Shown: positions 35,207-43,530, numbered from the stretch's first letter. The stretch: 43,677 nucleotides of DNA from Candidatus Rikenella faecigallinarum (GCA_019113395.1 DXHL01000008.1:1-43677); one strand, 5' to 3'. Numbers and translations are program-made. The notes: generated by a model from the sequence alone, not told the origin.

Positions 35207-36340
35207 TTACTTTAGCTGATGGAAATAGAACAACTCATGCTCCGGCAGCAGCTCCGGGTGCAAAATCCGAATCATGTCGGCCAGCACCACGTCCGGATGC
35301 ACCGCTCCCGACTCCCAAAAGTCACTTCCTCCCATGGGCGTAATCCGCGCATTGTTGTTGTAGACCGCCCCGCGCCGCACCACGGGCAACGTCGCAAACC
35401 GCCGATTGTCGGCCTTGAGTTGCGCCATGTTTTGCACCATCCCGGGATTCAACCAGTAATCGGCTTCGGCCATCAACTGCAACGCCCGTTCGGCACTCAC
35501 CGGACGGCTCACGTCGGTATCTTCGCCCGCACCCAAATAGGCGCCTCCCGCGTCGTTCAACAATTGAATCATATAACTGCGGTCCCCCGGCAGATACCAT
35601 ACATCCTTATACGGGGCGTTCAGCATCACTCGCGGCCGCTCACCGACCGCTCCGGCGACCCGTTCGCCCAGGGTATTGTATTCGTTCTCGGTGTGCATAA
35701 AGGCCGCCACAGCCTCCGCCATCTTTCCGCTCATCACCCCGAAGGGGACAATCCATTCGGCGCGCCCCAGCGGGTCGTTCTCCAGGTAGTCGGCAATATA
35801 AACCACCGGCACGCCCAACTGCAGCAACTTGCTCACCGCCGCATTTTCACCCGTCAGACCGTACATAAAGACCACATCGGGCTGCAGAGCGACAATCGTT
35901 TCGTAATCGAGGTTACTGTCGTACCCCACATCTTTTACTCCCGCGGCATGTACGGCGGCATTGGTAATAAAATCAAGCCCGGAGACTCCACACACGCTCC
36001 CCACCTCTCCCACAGCATCCAGAAAGGCGACATGGGTCGATGACATACAGACGGCTCGGCGTATCGGGCACCGTATCTCGCCCTGTTGCAACGGGGCTGC
36101 GGTGTCAGTGACCAGCCGATAGTCGTACGTCACGCTGTCTGCTCCCTGCCACGGGTTCTTCACCCGCAGTACAATCTCCGTATCGTCCTGCAACAGTTCG
36201 AATCGTTCGGCATAGCGCGCCTCATACAACGGTTGCAGGGAATCGACACTGTTTTGACGCTGTTGCTCTCCGCCGCTCCCGCATCCCACTGCCGCAACAG
36301 CCACACAGAATATGAAAACGATACGAACAATCTGTTTCAT
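35207..36340 (-). CDS. ABC transporter substrate-binding lipoprotein (BtuF/FepB-like)
   Basis: A 377-residue periplasmic lipoprotein (VAAVGC, Cys about residue 18) of the helical-backbone metal/corrinoid/siderophore binding class. Segments include VCMSSTHVAFLDAVG, a BtuF-like start to domain one; NLDYETIVALQPDVVFMYG; LGVPVVYIADYLENDPLGRAEWI; and later YNNNARITPMGGSDFWESGAVHPDVVLADMIRILHP, the family C-terminus. It captures a metal complex such as vitamin B12, haem or Fe-siderophore; which one cannot be told. No permease or ATPase is adjacent. The frame continues to 36958 through sodB antisense; the ATG at 36340 is fixed by the signal peptide and promoter. The promoter carries a perfect palindrome. 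Confidence 0.85.
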   Translation of the reverse strand: MKQIVRIVFIFCVAVAAVGCGSGGEQQRQNSVDSLQPLYEARYAERFELLQDDTEIVLRVKNPWQGADSVTYDYRLVTDTAAPLQQGEIRCPIRRAVCMSSTHVAFLDAVGEVGSVCGVSGLDFITNAAVHAAGVKDVGYDSNLDYETIVALQPDVVFMYGLTGENAAVSKLLQLGVPVVYIADYLENDPLGRAEWIVPFGVMSGKMAEAVAAFMHTENEYNTLGERVAGAVGERPRVMLNAPYKDVWYLPGDRSYMIQLLNDAGGAYLGAGEDTDVSRPVSAERALQLMAEADYWLNPGMVQNMAQLKADNRRFATLPVVRRGAVYNNNARITPMGGSDFWESGAVHPDVVLADMIRILHPELLPEHELFYFHQLK

Positions 36341-36368
36341 CGGAGGGTAAATCTCTTGGTTTTCGAGA

Positions 36369-36376
36369 CAAAGGTA
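36369..36376 (-). promoter_or_regulatory. -7 element of the binding-lipoprotein gene
   Basis: TACCTTTG on the minus strand, 28 nt before the ATG. Confidence 0.65.
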
Positions 36377-36378
36377 GG

Positions 36379-36410
36379 GTTTTGGAACAGATTTTGCTCT
36401 GTTCCAAAAC
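36379..36410. promoter_or_regulatory. Perfect 13-bp palindrome in divergent promoter region, candidate operator
   Basis: GTTTTGGAACAGA (36379-36391) is repeated inverted at 36398-36410 around TTTTGC. It covers the spacer and -33 region of the leftward lipoprotein promoter and lies 44 nt upstream of sodB. Position and symmetry fit binding of a dimeric regulator; the regulator is not identified. It could also be a hairpin in a sodB leader if transcription began upstream. Confidence 0.6.
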
Positions 36411-36454
36411 ATAAAGAATCCACATTCCTTCAACAAACCTAAACAGATACTATC

Positions 36455-37042
36455 ATGAAATTCGAACTTCCCGCTCTTCCGTATGCCGTCAATGCTCTTG
36501 AACCCGTCATCAGTGCCCGTACCGTTGAGTTTCACTGGGGCAAACACGAAGCTGCCTATATCAATAACCTGAATAACCTGATTGCCGGCACGCCGTTCGA
36601 AGCGGAAACGCTTGAGGAGATTTTGCTCAAATCGGATGGAGCCATATACAACAATGCGGCTCAGGCCTGGAACCATATCTTTTTCTTTTTCCAACTCGCT
36701 CCGAATGCCAAACGCGAACCAGGCGGTGCTTTGCGTCAGGCCATCGACGAAGATTTCGGCTCTTTTGCGGCGTTCCAGGAGGCTTTTGTCAAAGCAGGTA
36801 CCACGCTGTTCGGTTCGGGCTGGGCATGGCTGTCGGTCAAACCCAACGGCAAACTCGAGATTACCCAAGGCCCCAATGCCCAAAATCCGCTGAAAAATGG
36901 CGTGACCCCGCTTCTGACGGCTGATGTTTGGGAACATGCCTACTATCTGGATTACCAAAACCGCCGTGCGGATTTCTTGTCGGCTTTGTGGGACATTATC
37001 GATTGGAAAGTGGTGGAAAAACGCTACGAAGATACCTTATAA
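36455..37042 (+). CDS. sodB: Superoxide dismutase, Fe/Mn family
   Basis: A 195-residue cytosolic enzyme that converts superoxide to oxygen and hydrogen peroxide. The metal ligands are His27 (FHWGKH), His74 (WNHIFF), Asp157 and His161 (DVWEHAYY). GSGWAWL and the N-terminal ELPALPYAVNALEP are family hallmarks. Fe versus Mn preference cannot be decided safely; Bacteroides relatives can use either. It is transcribed divergently from a metal/corrinoid binding lipoprotein gene, with a palindrome between them, which suggests joint response to metal or oxidative stress. Confidence 0.96.
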   Translation: MKFELPALPYAVNALEPVISARTVEFHWGKHEAAYINNLNNLIAGTPFEAETLEEILLKSDGAIYNNAAQAWNHIFFFFQLAPNAKREPGGALRQAIDEDFGSFAAFQEAFVKAGTTLFGSGWAWLSVKPNGKLEITQGPNAQNPLKNGVTPLLTADVWEHAYYLDYQNRRADFLSALWDIIDWKVVEKRYEDTL

Positions 37043-37067
37043 TCACCCCTATTGAGATTGGGTCATT

Positions 37068-37106
37068 TCGGGTTGTCTGCCTATGGGTGGACGACCCGAT
37101 TTCGTT
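37068..37106 (+). terminator. Terminator of sodB
   Basis: TCGGGTTGTC (37068-37077) pairs with GACGACCCGA (37090-37099), 9 of 10 plus one G-U, followed by TTTCGTTT. Bases 37107-37254 hold nothing else I recognise. Confidence 0.65.
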
Positions 37107-37254
37107 TGCCAGCGCTGTCTCGTGTCTGCAATTTACTTTCCGTATACTGCATTTTGGGGAGCATCTCTTCGCATGAAGGGGAATGAGGGACCGAATTTTG
37201 TCGTTAAATTCATATAGTCAGCTTCATTAGCCTTGTTGAGAGAAGGTCTTGTGA

Positions 37255-37315
37255 CGCGGGCATGCCAGCCGAGCAGGCTCTACCCTAAACTCCACTGGCT
37301 CCGTCCTGGTGTATT
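37255..37315 (+). repeat. Truncated structured repeat element by cassette D
   Basis: Only the 3' half of the element remains: a CATGCCAGCCGAGCAGGCTC stretch, then TACCCTAAACTCCACTGGCT and the P2 3' arm TGGCTCCGTCCTGG. P1 and the P2 5' arm are absent. The cassette D tail begins about 9 nt later. Confidence 0.65.
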
Positions 37316-37323
37316 GCTCGTTT

Positions 37324-37475
37324 CAGGGTTTCCTCGTTTGGGGTTTATCTTCTCTTTGCGCTCTCTTCCCTCCGGGAGAGGCTGAGCTGCTCCCTGCCCC
37401 TTTCCCCTCTTCCCCTACACGGATACCCCTGCGGATTACTCCCCCCTTATCCCGCTCCTTCGATTCCCCCTCATG
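37324..37475 (-). repeat. Conserved 3' tail of cassette D
   Basis: About 152 bp after the cassette D stop codon, nearly identical to the tails of A, B and C. Confidence 0.9.
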
Positions 37476-38135
37476 CTACTCCTGAATGCAACGGACAGAT
37501 ATACCATAAGCTCTTTGCAATAAACGCGACGGGCGGACATAGTTAATGGTAATATCTGTGTAGCGTGTGTCTTTCCCATCCACAATTGTAGATGACCAAT
37601 AGCAACTTCCCATCCCTACTGCACCTAAAGAACCTGAGAGATTGTTACGATAACCACTGAATGAATACCATGCTAACGTATTATAGAGCCTGCCGCTTGT
37701 TTGATAATAATTTTCATACGATCCTGGCTCGCTCAAAGCACCGTGAATGTATAGCGATGTGTTACTTGTAGAGAAATCTCCCCATATATTATCTGTTGGG
37801 ACCTGCCATCCTTGGGGACATGGGTCATAAGTACTCTTTATGCTGCTCCACAAATTATTATTCTGATAAGTTGAACTATTGGTATACCAATCGCCAGGTG
37901 CTTTAGTGTTGTATATAAATGTCAGCGGATTTTTAATTGCATACACTTGTGAGGTATTCTCGGACAGCACTCCTTCTGTTGTGATATTCATCAGCCTAAA
38001 GCCAGTAGTACTTCCCTCTGTCAGTGTATTCCCACTATCTCCATAAATTGGAATCGTTTGCGCATTATTATCTGTTTCTTGGGTTATCGTGCTGCCGTCC
38101 GCGCCCGGGAAAGCGTCCTTACGGCCCCAAAACAT
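37476..38135 (-). CDS. Cassette D: orphan FISUMP/fimbrillin-like C-terminal domain, promoterless
   Basis: 219 codons from an ATG at 38135 (MFWGRKDAFPGADGSTITQ). It lies 6 nt past the T-run of the sigma-factor terminator, so no promoter is available except read-through. The body has TEGVLSENTSQVYAIKNPL, DWYTN, NLWS, YDPCPQGWQVPTDNIW, GRLYNTLAWYSFSGYR, CYWSST and the end GISVRCIQE. The whole frame is open further upstream through the terminator to 38222, but that part is unrelated to the other cassettes. It is AT-richer than flanking genes. It is not likely to be secreted as it stands, since it lacks a signal peptide. Confidence 0.62.
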   Translation of the reverse strand: MFWGRKDAFPGADGSTITQETDNNAQTIPIYGDSGNTLTEGSTTGFRLMNITTEGVLSENTSQVYAIKNPLTFIYNTKAPGDWYTNSSTYQNNNLWSSIKSTYDPCPQGWQVPTDNIWGDFSTSNTSLYIHGALSEPGSYENYYQTSGRLYNTLAWYSFSGYRNNLSGSLGAVGMGSCYWSSTIVDGKDTRYTDITINYVRPSRLLQRAYGISVRCIQE

Positions 38136-38141
38136 ACATAC

Positions 38142-38173
38142 AAAAATCCCGTCCGGCGCACTCGCCGAACGGG
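38142..38173 (-). terminator. Terminator of the sigma-factor gene
   Basis: An 11-bp stem with one G-U pair (38173-38163 with 38158-38148, loop AGTG on the minus strand), followed by ATTTTTG. Cassette D starts 12 nt beyond. Confidence 0.9.
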
Positions 38174-38214
38174 AGGAACATAAACGAAACTCACTGACAA
38201 TATATCGTCCTGAC

Positions 38215-38805
38215 CTACGCAAAGGCCATCTGCTTCTCGTCTATCAACTTGCGCAGGTTGATTAACGCATAACGCATCCGTCCTAGGGCTGTATTAATAC
38301 TAACACCGGTTTGTTGAGCTATCTCTTTGAAACTCAAGTCAAAATAATGCCTTAGCACCACGACCTCTCGCTGTTCGACAGGCAGGTGGTCTATCAGATT
38401 GCGAACATCCTGCTCGATTTGGTCGTGAATCATCGCTTCTTCGATATTCGGGTCGGAGAGTTTGCGGTTGTTCAAAATATCGTAGCCGGCATCGTCACTG
38501 GTGATATGTGTCGGCTTTTTGCCGCCGCGGAAGTGGTCTATCACCTGGTTGTGGGCTATGCGTAATACCCATGAGATAAATTTTCCATTTTCGGAATAGC
38601 GACCGGCGCGCAGGCTGCTGATAACTTTAATGAAAGTCTCCTGAAAGAGGTCGTCGGCGGTTTGACGCTCTTTAACCATCATCAGAATATAGTTATACAC
38701 CTTCTTCCGATGACGTTCAATCAGGGTTGTGATAGCAGATTCATCGCCTCCAATGAATGCCTTGAGCAACAGTTGGTCATTGTCGCTTCGGATTTCTCTG
38801 TTCAT
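38215..38805 (-). CDS. RNA polymerase sigma factor, sigma-70 ECF type
   Basis: A 196-residue alternative sigma factor. Region 2 covers about residues 25-95 (DLFQETFIKVISSLRAGRY, WVLRIAHNQVIDHFR). Region 4 covers about 130-185 (LPVEQREVVVLRHYFDLSFKEIAQQTGVSINTALGRMRYAL), the helix-turn-helix reading the -35 element. Length and sequence match the widely conserved single-copy ECF-like sigma of Bacteroidota rather than the many SusCD-linked FecI types, and no anti-sigma gene is adjacent. The promoter is TTTG-N19-TACCTTGC. It is monocistronic with a strong terminator, after which cassette D begins. Confidence 0.92.
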   Translation of the reverse strand: MNREIRSDNDQLLLKAFIGGDESAITTLIERHRKKVYNYILMMVKERQTADDLFQETFIKVISSLRAGRYSENGKFISWVLRIAHNQVIDHFRGGKKPTHITSDDAGYDILNNRKLSDPNIEEAMIHDQIEQDVRNLIDHLPVEQREVVVLRHYFDLSFKEIAQQTGVSINTALGRMRYALINLRKLIDEKQMAFA

Positions 38806-38889
38806 TGCGTCTACTCTTAGTGTTATGAAAGGATTTCGAGTAGATATGTGTCGATAGGCGATGTGTGGTTTGACGGGTTAAACGTGTTT

Positions 38890-38920
38890 GCAAGGTACGT
38901 ATTTTTTTAGAACCTGCAAA
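38890..38920 (-). promoter_or_regulatory. Promoter of the sigma-factor gene
   Basis: TTTG (38920-38917), a 19-nt spacer and TACCTTGC (38897-38890), 84 nt before the ATG. The last bases deviate from TTTG. Confidence 0.5.
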
Positions 38921-38993
38921 ATGGGTTGTTTCGGGCAGAGGGCAAAAAGTTACCTCGGCATATGGAATGATAACAATTTTCGTGCCATAATGT

Positions 38994-39028
38994 CAAAAAA
39001 ACAAAGGGACTGACAATCAGTCAGTCCC
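38994..39028 (-). terminator. Terminator of the Nif3/zinc-ribbon operon
   Basis: GGGACTGAC pairs with GTCAGTCCC (39028-39020 with 39014-39006), followed on the minus strand by TTTGTTTTTT. Confidence 0.9.
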
Positions 39029-39074
39029 CGTATCTAAATACTGAAAGGTTGTTACCCTTTGATATGGAGCATTG

Positions 39075-39848
39075 TTACTTGGTCTCGCCCGCTTCACTGT
39101 CCAGCAGGTCGGAAACCAAAATACGACCGCAGTATTCGCATACAATAATCTTTTTGCTCATGCGGATGTCGAGTTGGCGTTGCGGCGGAATACGGTTGAA
39201 GCAGCCTCCGCAGGCGTCCCGTTTCACGGTCACAACAGCCAGCCCATTGCGTACATTCTTGCGGATACGGTCGTAGGCTGACAGCAGACGTTCGTCAATT
39301 TTTTCCCGGGCGGCTTCGGCTTGTGCCTGCAGCTCTTCCAATTCCTTAGCGGTGTCGGATTCAATACCGGCTAACTCGCTCTGTTTGGCCTCCAAAGCAA
39401 CCTTGCGGTCGTCGAGCAGCTCTTTCGTATCTTCGATTTGTTTCTTTTTGGTCTTGATTTCGGCGTTGAACTCTTTGATGCGTTTTTCGGCCAGTTCGAT
39501 TTCGAGTTTCTGATACTCAATCTCCTTCGACAGCGAGTCGTATTCGCGGTTGTTGCGAACGTCGTCTTGCTGGGCTTCGTATTTCTTTATCAGGGCCTTG
39601 GCCTGTTCAATCTCCTCTTTTTTGTTCTTCACCTCGCGGGTCAGCTCTTCCGTTTGATTGGTATAGCCTGCAATACGGGTTTCCAAACCGCTGATGTTGT
39701 CCTCCAGGTCCTGTACCTCGAAAGGCAGTTCACCTTTGATGTGGTTGATGCTGTCGCGTTTGGAGTCGATTTGCTGGAGAGCGTACAGAACGCCGATTTT
39801 CTCTTCGGTCGAGAGCTCTTCGACGGTGCTTTTGCTTGTGGTTGCCAT
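39075..39848 (-). CDS. Coiled-coil protein with C4-type zinc ribbon (CdsZ-like)
   Basis: A 257-residue protein. Residues about 20-195 form a long antiparallel coiled coil rich in Lys, Glu and Gln (EEIEQAKALIKKYEAQQDD, EYDSLSKEIEYQKLEIELAE). The C-terminus carries a four-cysteine zinc ribbon (CGGC and CEYC about 20 residues apart) with the RNVRNGLAVV and IPPQRQLDIR family segments. This is the conserved C4 zinc-ribbon family usually found beside Nif3-like genes, as here. The molecular role is not firmly known; nucleic-acid or ribosome association has been suggested for relatives. It lies 57 nt after the Nif3-like gene in one operon. Confidence 0.88.
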   Translation of the reverse strand: MATTSKSTVEELSTEEKIGVLYALQQIDSKRDSINHIKGELPFEVQDLEDNISGLETRIAGYTNQTEELTREVKNKKEEIEQAKALIKKYEAQQDDVRNNREYDSLSKEIEYQKLEIELAEKRIKEFNAEIKTKKKQIEDTKELLDDRKVALEAKQSELAGIESDTAKELEELQAQAEAAREKIDERLLSAYDRIRKNVRNGLAVVTVKRDACGGCFNRIPPQRQLDIRMSKKIIVCEYCGRILVSDLLDSEAGETK

Positions 39849-39905
39849 GCTATATAATAGTGTCTGTATTTACGTTACGTGCGTCGGGCCCGCAATGCAG
39901 GGGCA

Positions 39906-41024
39906 TTATTCCGCGGTCAGGTAGCTGACCGGATTGGAGGGTACAGTTGCCCGTTGAACGGCAAAATTAGGGATTTTTTTTGATATGAGTTCACAAAAAA
40001 CATCCAGTACCTGTACTTCAGTCTCAAAATGGCCTCCATCGACCAGCGTCAGGCACCCTTCGCCGCGTTGAAAATCGTGGTATTTGAGGTCGGCCGTGAG
40101 GTAGAGCTGTGCGCCGGCAGCCATGGCCTGGGGAATAAATTCTGCCCCTCCGCCGCCACAGAGTGCTATGCGGCTCACGGTGTCCGTGGCAATGGGGCTG
40201 TGGCGCAGGCATGGAACACCCAGTTCGCGGGCAATGAATTTCAGGAATTGAGGTGTAGGCAGCGCCTCGGGCAGGTCACCCATGCAGCCTAATCCGGCAC
40301 CTTGATAAGGCATCTCGAGCGGAATGATATCGTATGCAGGCTCCTCGTACGGGTGCACCTTATGGAGCGTCTGCAGTACGTGCGGGAGCAGGTGCCGTGG
40401 CACTACAGTCTCGGTGCGGATTTCGGGTTCTCGATGCAATTCCCCCACAGCGCCGACAAAGGGATGGCAACTATCCGATGTGGCTCGAAATGTGCCGTAT
40501 CCTTCGCTGTTGTAGCTGCACGAATCATAAGCTCCGATATGCCCCGCACCACACGCCAGCACCGCCTGCCATACCGCCTCAGCCTGTGAGGTCGGGGTAT
40601 AGAAGATCAGTTTCACCAAATCTCCCTCGCGCGGCACAAGCACACGAACATGTTGCAGTCCCAGCCGTTCCGCCAATCGGAAATTAACCCCTCCCGGAGC
40701 CGAATCGATGTTGGTATGGGCGGAATAGAGCGCCACCCCCGCCCGAATAGCCGCAGCCGCAATGCGCTCCTGTGTCGAAGCCCCCACAAGACGTTTTAGC
40801 CCTTTGAAAAGCAGCGGATGGTGGCTGATGACGAGATTAAAGCCTGCACGGGCAGCCTCTTCGACAGCCGCTTCCGTCATATCGAGCGTCACAATCACCC
40901 CGCTGCACTCCGTTGTAGCGGGGTCACTCGGGCAGACCTGCCATCCGGCATTGTCCCAACTCTCCTGCCAGGCGCGGGGAACGGCCTGCTCCAGCGGTGC
41001 AATAATATCGTTCAAGGTCGGCAT
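39906..41024 (-). CDS. Nif3-like dinuclear metal-centre protein (GTP cyclohydrolase I type 2 family)
   Basis: A 372-residue protein of the YbgI/NIF3 family, which forms toroidal hexamers with two metal ions per subunit. The metal-binding segments are ISHHPLLFKG and YSAHTNIDSAPGGVN near the N-terminus, and LTADLKYHDF with LVDGGHFETE near the C-terminus. The long insertion (about residues 130-240, including KVHPYEEPAYDIIPL) is the PII-like domain of longer family members. Reaction unknown. It is the middle gene of a MerR, Nif3, zinc-ribbon operon, 26 nt after the regulator. Confidence 0.92.
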   Translation of the reverse strand: MPTLNDIIAPLEQAVPRAWQESWDNAGWQVCPSDPATTECSGVIVTLDMTEAAVEEAARAGFNLVISHHPLLFKGLKRLVGASTQERIAAAAIRAGVALYSAHTNIDSAPGGVNFRLAERLGLQHVRVLVPREGDLVKLIFYTPTSQAEAVWQAVLACGAGHIGAYDSCSYNSEGYGTFRATSDSCHPFVGAVGELHREPEIRTETVVPRHLLPHVLQTLHKVHPYEEPAYDIIPLEMPYQGAGLGCMGDLPEALPTPQFLKFIARELGVPCLRHSPIATDTVSRIALCGGGGAEFIPQAMAAGAQLYLTADLKYHDFQRGEGCLTLVDGGHFETEVQVLDVFCELISKKIPNFAVQRATVPSNPVSYLTAE

Positions 41025-41050
41025 GTGTTGTTCCTAAATTATATTACGAA

Positions 41051-41599
41051 CTACAAATCAAACAGCGTCGGTTCAATGTAGCGAGGTTTACCCCCTTCCG
41101 GTTGAGGCGCCGCAGCGGTCTCTTCTTTGGCCGCCTGGGCTTCGGCCTCCTCCTGCTGCCGGTCGAGTTCCGCCTCAACCGACACCGCCTCTCCCAGTGA
41201 CGCATTGACTGCCTCGGCCAACGCCTCGTTCCCCACCACAATCTCCGTGTCGCTGCTCTCGCTTCCCAACTCGGACTTTATCTCCAGCAGGGTTGCGCGA
41301 ATACGTCCCAGATAATCCAATATCTGCACGTCGCGACGGAGGACGTGTTTATTGTCTTTGATATATTTCTCGGCGCCGGAGAGGGTCATCCCCTTCTCCT
41401 TTACCAAATGGTATATCAACTTCAGATTTTCGACATCTTCGGGTGTGAAGAGCCGATTTCCCTTGGCATTCTTGTGGGGTTTGAGCACGTCGAACCGTTT
41501 TTCCCAAAAACGTATCAGCGACGGATTGACGTCGAACATCTCGGAGACTTCGCCCATGCTGAAAAACATCTTTCGGGAGTGTTTCTTTTCGTCGGTCAT
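41051..41599 (-). CDS. MerR-family transcriptional regulator
   Basis: A 182-residue DNA-binding protein. Residues about 12-80 are a MerR winged helix (FFSMGEVSEMFDVNPSLIRFWEKRFDVL, GNRLFTPEDVENLKLIYHLV), followed by KGMTLSGAEKYI and a dimerisation helix. There is no cysteine metal site or drug-binding domain. The acidic, Ala/Glu-rich C-terminus ends in YIEPTLFDL. It resembles the small conserved Bacteroidota MerR protein of unknown target. It heads the Nif3/zinc-ribbon operon and is divergent from the riboflavin kinase gene, so it may control either promoter. Confidence 0.9.
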   Translation of the reverse strand: MTDEKKHSRKMFFSMGEVSEMFDVNPSLIRFWEKRFDVLKPHKNAKGNRLFTPEDVENLKLIYHLVKEKGMTLSGAEKYIKDNKHVLRRDVQILDYLGRIRATLLEIKSELGSESSDTEIVVGNEALAEAVNASLGEAVSVEAELDRQQEEAEAQAAKEETAAAPQPEGGKPRYIEPTLFDL

Positions 41600-41629
41600 A
41601 CGGGAAACGGTTAGCGATTTTTCGGTCTG

Positions 41630-41637
41630 CCAAGATA
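41630..41637 (-). promoter_or_regulatory. -7 element for the MerR operon
   Basis: TATCTTGG on the minus strand, 30 nt before the ATG and only 14 bp from the divergent riboflavin kinase element. Confidence 0.45.
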
Positions 41638-41651
41638 GTGATTTTTTTGCT

Positions 41652-41659
41652 TACCTTTG
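41652..41659 (+). promoter_or_regulatory. -7 element for riboflavin kinase (near-leaderless)
   Basis: TACCTTTG ends 8 nt before the ATG at 41668. Confidence 0.65.
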
Positions 41660-41667
41660 CGGTTCGG

Positions 41668-42069
41668 ATGCAAAAGAGGATGACCATACGGGGCGCGGTG
41701 GAGGCCGGGCGGCAGTTGGGGCGCACGCTGGGTTTCCCGACGGCCAACGTTCGGCTCTCGCCCCAGGTGGAGCCGCCTCGGGCAGGGGTATGGCTCGCCC
41801 GTGTCACACTCCCCGCAAACGGCAAACCATACTGGGCCTTGGTGAACGTGGGTCATAGACCCACCGTCGAAACCCGCGGCGAGTGGAAAGCCGAGGCCTG
41901 GCTGCTCGATTTCGAAGGAGACCTCTACGGGCAGGTCATCGATATTGAACTGCTCCGATTTCTACGCACCGAACGCAAGTTCGACTCGCTTGATGCGCTG
42001 CGCGAGGCCATGCTTCAAGACAAACAACACGCAATCAATATCATAGCCAATCATGAGTTTACCTTATAA
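41668..42069 (+). CDS. Standalone riboflavin kinase domain protein
   Basis: A 133-residue protein equal to the C-terminal half of bifunctional RibF, converting riboflavin to FMN with ATP. It starts [20 protein letters not shown] and has the LGFPTANV motif that binds Mg-ATP, the [10 protein letters not shown] loop, [13 protein letters not shown] and [17 protein letters not shown]. The N-terminal FAD synthetase domain is missing, and no such domain is encoded upstream, where a divergent MerR gene lies. Its promoter abuts the start codon, so the gene is a true short form rather than a truncated read. It overlaps ahcY by 17 nt in another frame. FAD synthesis must be encoded elsewhere. Confidence 0.88.
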   Translation: MQKRMTIRGAVEAGRQLGRTLGFPTANVRLSPQVEPPRAGVWLARVTLPANGKPYWALVNVGHRPTVETRGEWKAEAWLLDFEGDLYGQVIDIELLRFLRTERKFDSLDALREAMLQDKQHAINIIANHEFTL

Positions 42070-43456
42070 AGTAGCCGACATGTCGCTGGCCGACTGGGGG
42101 CGTAAGGAAATCGAAGTTTCGGAACACGAAATGCCGGGTCTCATGGCCCTCCGTAAAAAATACGGCCCGCAAAAACCGCTCGCAGGGGCGCGCATCATGG
42201 GCTCACTGCACATGACCATCCAGACGGCCGTCCTGATTGAAACTCTCGTCGAGTTGGGAGCCGAGGTTCGGTGGTGCTCGTGCAACATCTTCTCGACCCA
42301 GGACCACGCTGCCGCAGCCATTGCCGCTGCGGGGGTGCCTGTGTTTGCCTGGAAGGGCGAGTCGCTGGAGGATTACTGGTGGTGCACGCGCGAGGCGTTG
42401 ACCTTTCCGGGCGGCAAGGGGCCCCATCTGATTGTGGACGATGGCGGTGATGCCACCCTGCTGATTCACAAGGGATACGCTGCCGAGAACGACCCTGCGA
42501 CTCTCGACCGCGAACCGGCCAATCACGAAGAGGCTGTTATCCTTTCGCTGCTGAAAAAGACCCTCGCCGAAGAGCCGAACAAATGGCACGCCACGGTAGC
42601 CGAGTTGCGCGGGGTGTCGGAAGAGACAACGACCGGCGTACACCGCCTCTATCAGATGATGGAACGCGGCGAACTGCTCTTCCCGGCCATCAACGTGAAC
42701 GACTCGGTGACCAAATCGAAATTCGATAACCTTTACGGCTGCCGCGAATCGCTGGCAGACGGTATCAAACGGGCTACGGACGTGATGATTGCCGGCAAGG
42801 TGGTTGTAGTCTGCGGCTATGGTGACGTGGGCAAGGGTTGTGCCGCCTCGATGCGTCACTACGGCGCCCGGGTGATTGTGACGGAAATAGACCCGATATG
42901 CGCTTTACAGGCGGCCATGGAGGGCTTCGAGGTGAAAACGGTGGAAGATGTGCTGCCGATAGGGAATATTTATGTGACCACCACGGGCAACCGCGATATT
43001 ATCACGTTGGAGCATATGCAGGCGATGCGCGACCAGTCGATTGTCTGCAACATCGGGCACTTCGACAACGAAATCCAAATGGACCGCCTCAATGCTTTCA
43101 GCGGTGCAGTCCGCACGGAGATAAAACCGCAGGTGGACAAATACACCTTTACGGCTGATGGCCATTCGATTTTCGTATTGGCCGAGGGGCGCTTGGTGAA
43201 TCTGGGTTGTGCCACGGGTCACCCGTCGTTTGTGATGAGCAACTCGTTCACGAACCAAACCTTGGCTCAACTGGAGTTGTGGCAGAAGGATTATGCGGTG
43301 GATGTCTACCGCCTGCCGAAACACCTCGATGAAGAGGTGGCCCGTCTGCATTTGGAACAAATCGGGGTGCACCTCACACAGCTGACTCCTGTTCAGGCGG
43401 CTTATATCGGAGTTCCTGTAGAGGGGCCCTATAAAGCAGACTTTTATCGGTATTAG
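42053..43456 (+). CDS. ahcY: Adenosylhomocysteinase
   Basis: A 467-residue NAD-dependent enzyme that splits S-adenosylhomocysteine into adenosine and homocysteine, relieving product inhibition of methyltransferases. Family segments are [66 protein letters not shown], the NAD-binding [10 protein letters not shown] (about residues 255-264) and the C-terminal YKADFYRY, whose Lys and Tyr reach the partner's NAD site. The insert near residue 150 is typical of the long form. The start overlaps the end of the riboflavin kinase gene by 17 nt, implying coupling. Confidence 0.97.
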   Translation: MSLPYKVADMSLADWGRKEIEVSEHEMPGLMALRKKYGPQKPLAGARIMGSLHMTIQTAVLIETLVELGAEVRWCSCNIFSTQDHAAAAIAAAGVPVFAWKGESLEDYWWCTREALTFPGGKGPHLIVDDGGDATLLIHKGYAAENDPATLDREPANHEEAVILSLLKKTLAEEPNKWHATVAELRGVSEETTTGVHRLYQMMERGELLFPAINVNDSVTKSKFDNLYGCRESLADGIKRATDVMIAGKVVVVCGYGDVGKGCAASMRHYGARVIVTEIDPICALQAAMEGFEVKTVEDVLPIGNIYVTTTGNRDIITLEHMQAMRDQSIVCNIGHFDNEIQMDRLNAFSGAVRTEIKPQVDKYTFTADGHSIFVLAEGRLVNLGCATGHPSFVMSNSFTNQTLAQLELWQKDYAVDVYRLPKHLDEEVARLHLEQIGVHLTQLTPVQAAYIGVPVEGPYKADFYRY

Positions 43457-43481
43457 TTTGGGATTTTCAGGACAAGATGTT

Positions 43482-43520
43482 AGCCTCCGGCCAATTGATG
43501 GCCGGGGCTTTTTGTTTTTT
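43482..43520 (+). terminator. Terminator of ahcY
   Basis: AGCCTCCGGCC (43482-43492) pairs with GGCCGGGGCT (43500-43509) with one bulged T, followed by TTTTTGTTTTTT. Cassette E starts about 30 nt later. Confidence 0.9.
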
Positions 43521-43530
43521 AGAGGGTGGT

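Noticed and set aside
36341-36958. Long upstream extension of the binding-lipoprotein frame antisense to sodB
   Set aside because: The signal peptide and promoter fix the start at 36340; the extension mirrors sodB codons.
6886-38222. Diversity-generating retroelement variable repeats for the cassettes
   Set aside because: The C-terminal domain type is one that such systems can use, but cassette bodies differ along their whole length, not only at adenine positions, and no reverse transcriptase or template repeat lies in the window.
38136-38222. Extension of cassette D upstream through the sigma-factor terminator
   Set aside because: This part is unrelated to the other cassettes and crosses a clear terminator, so it is accidental open frame.
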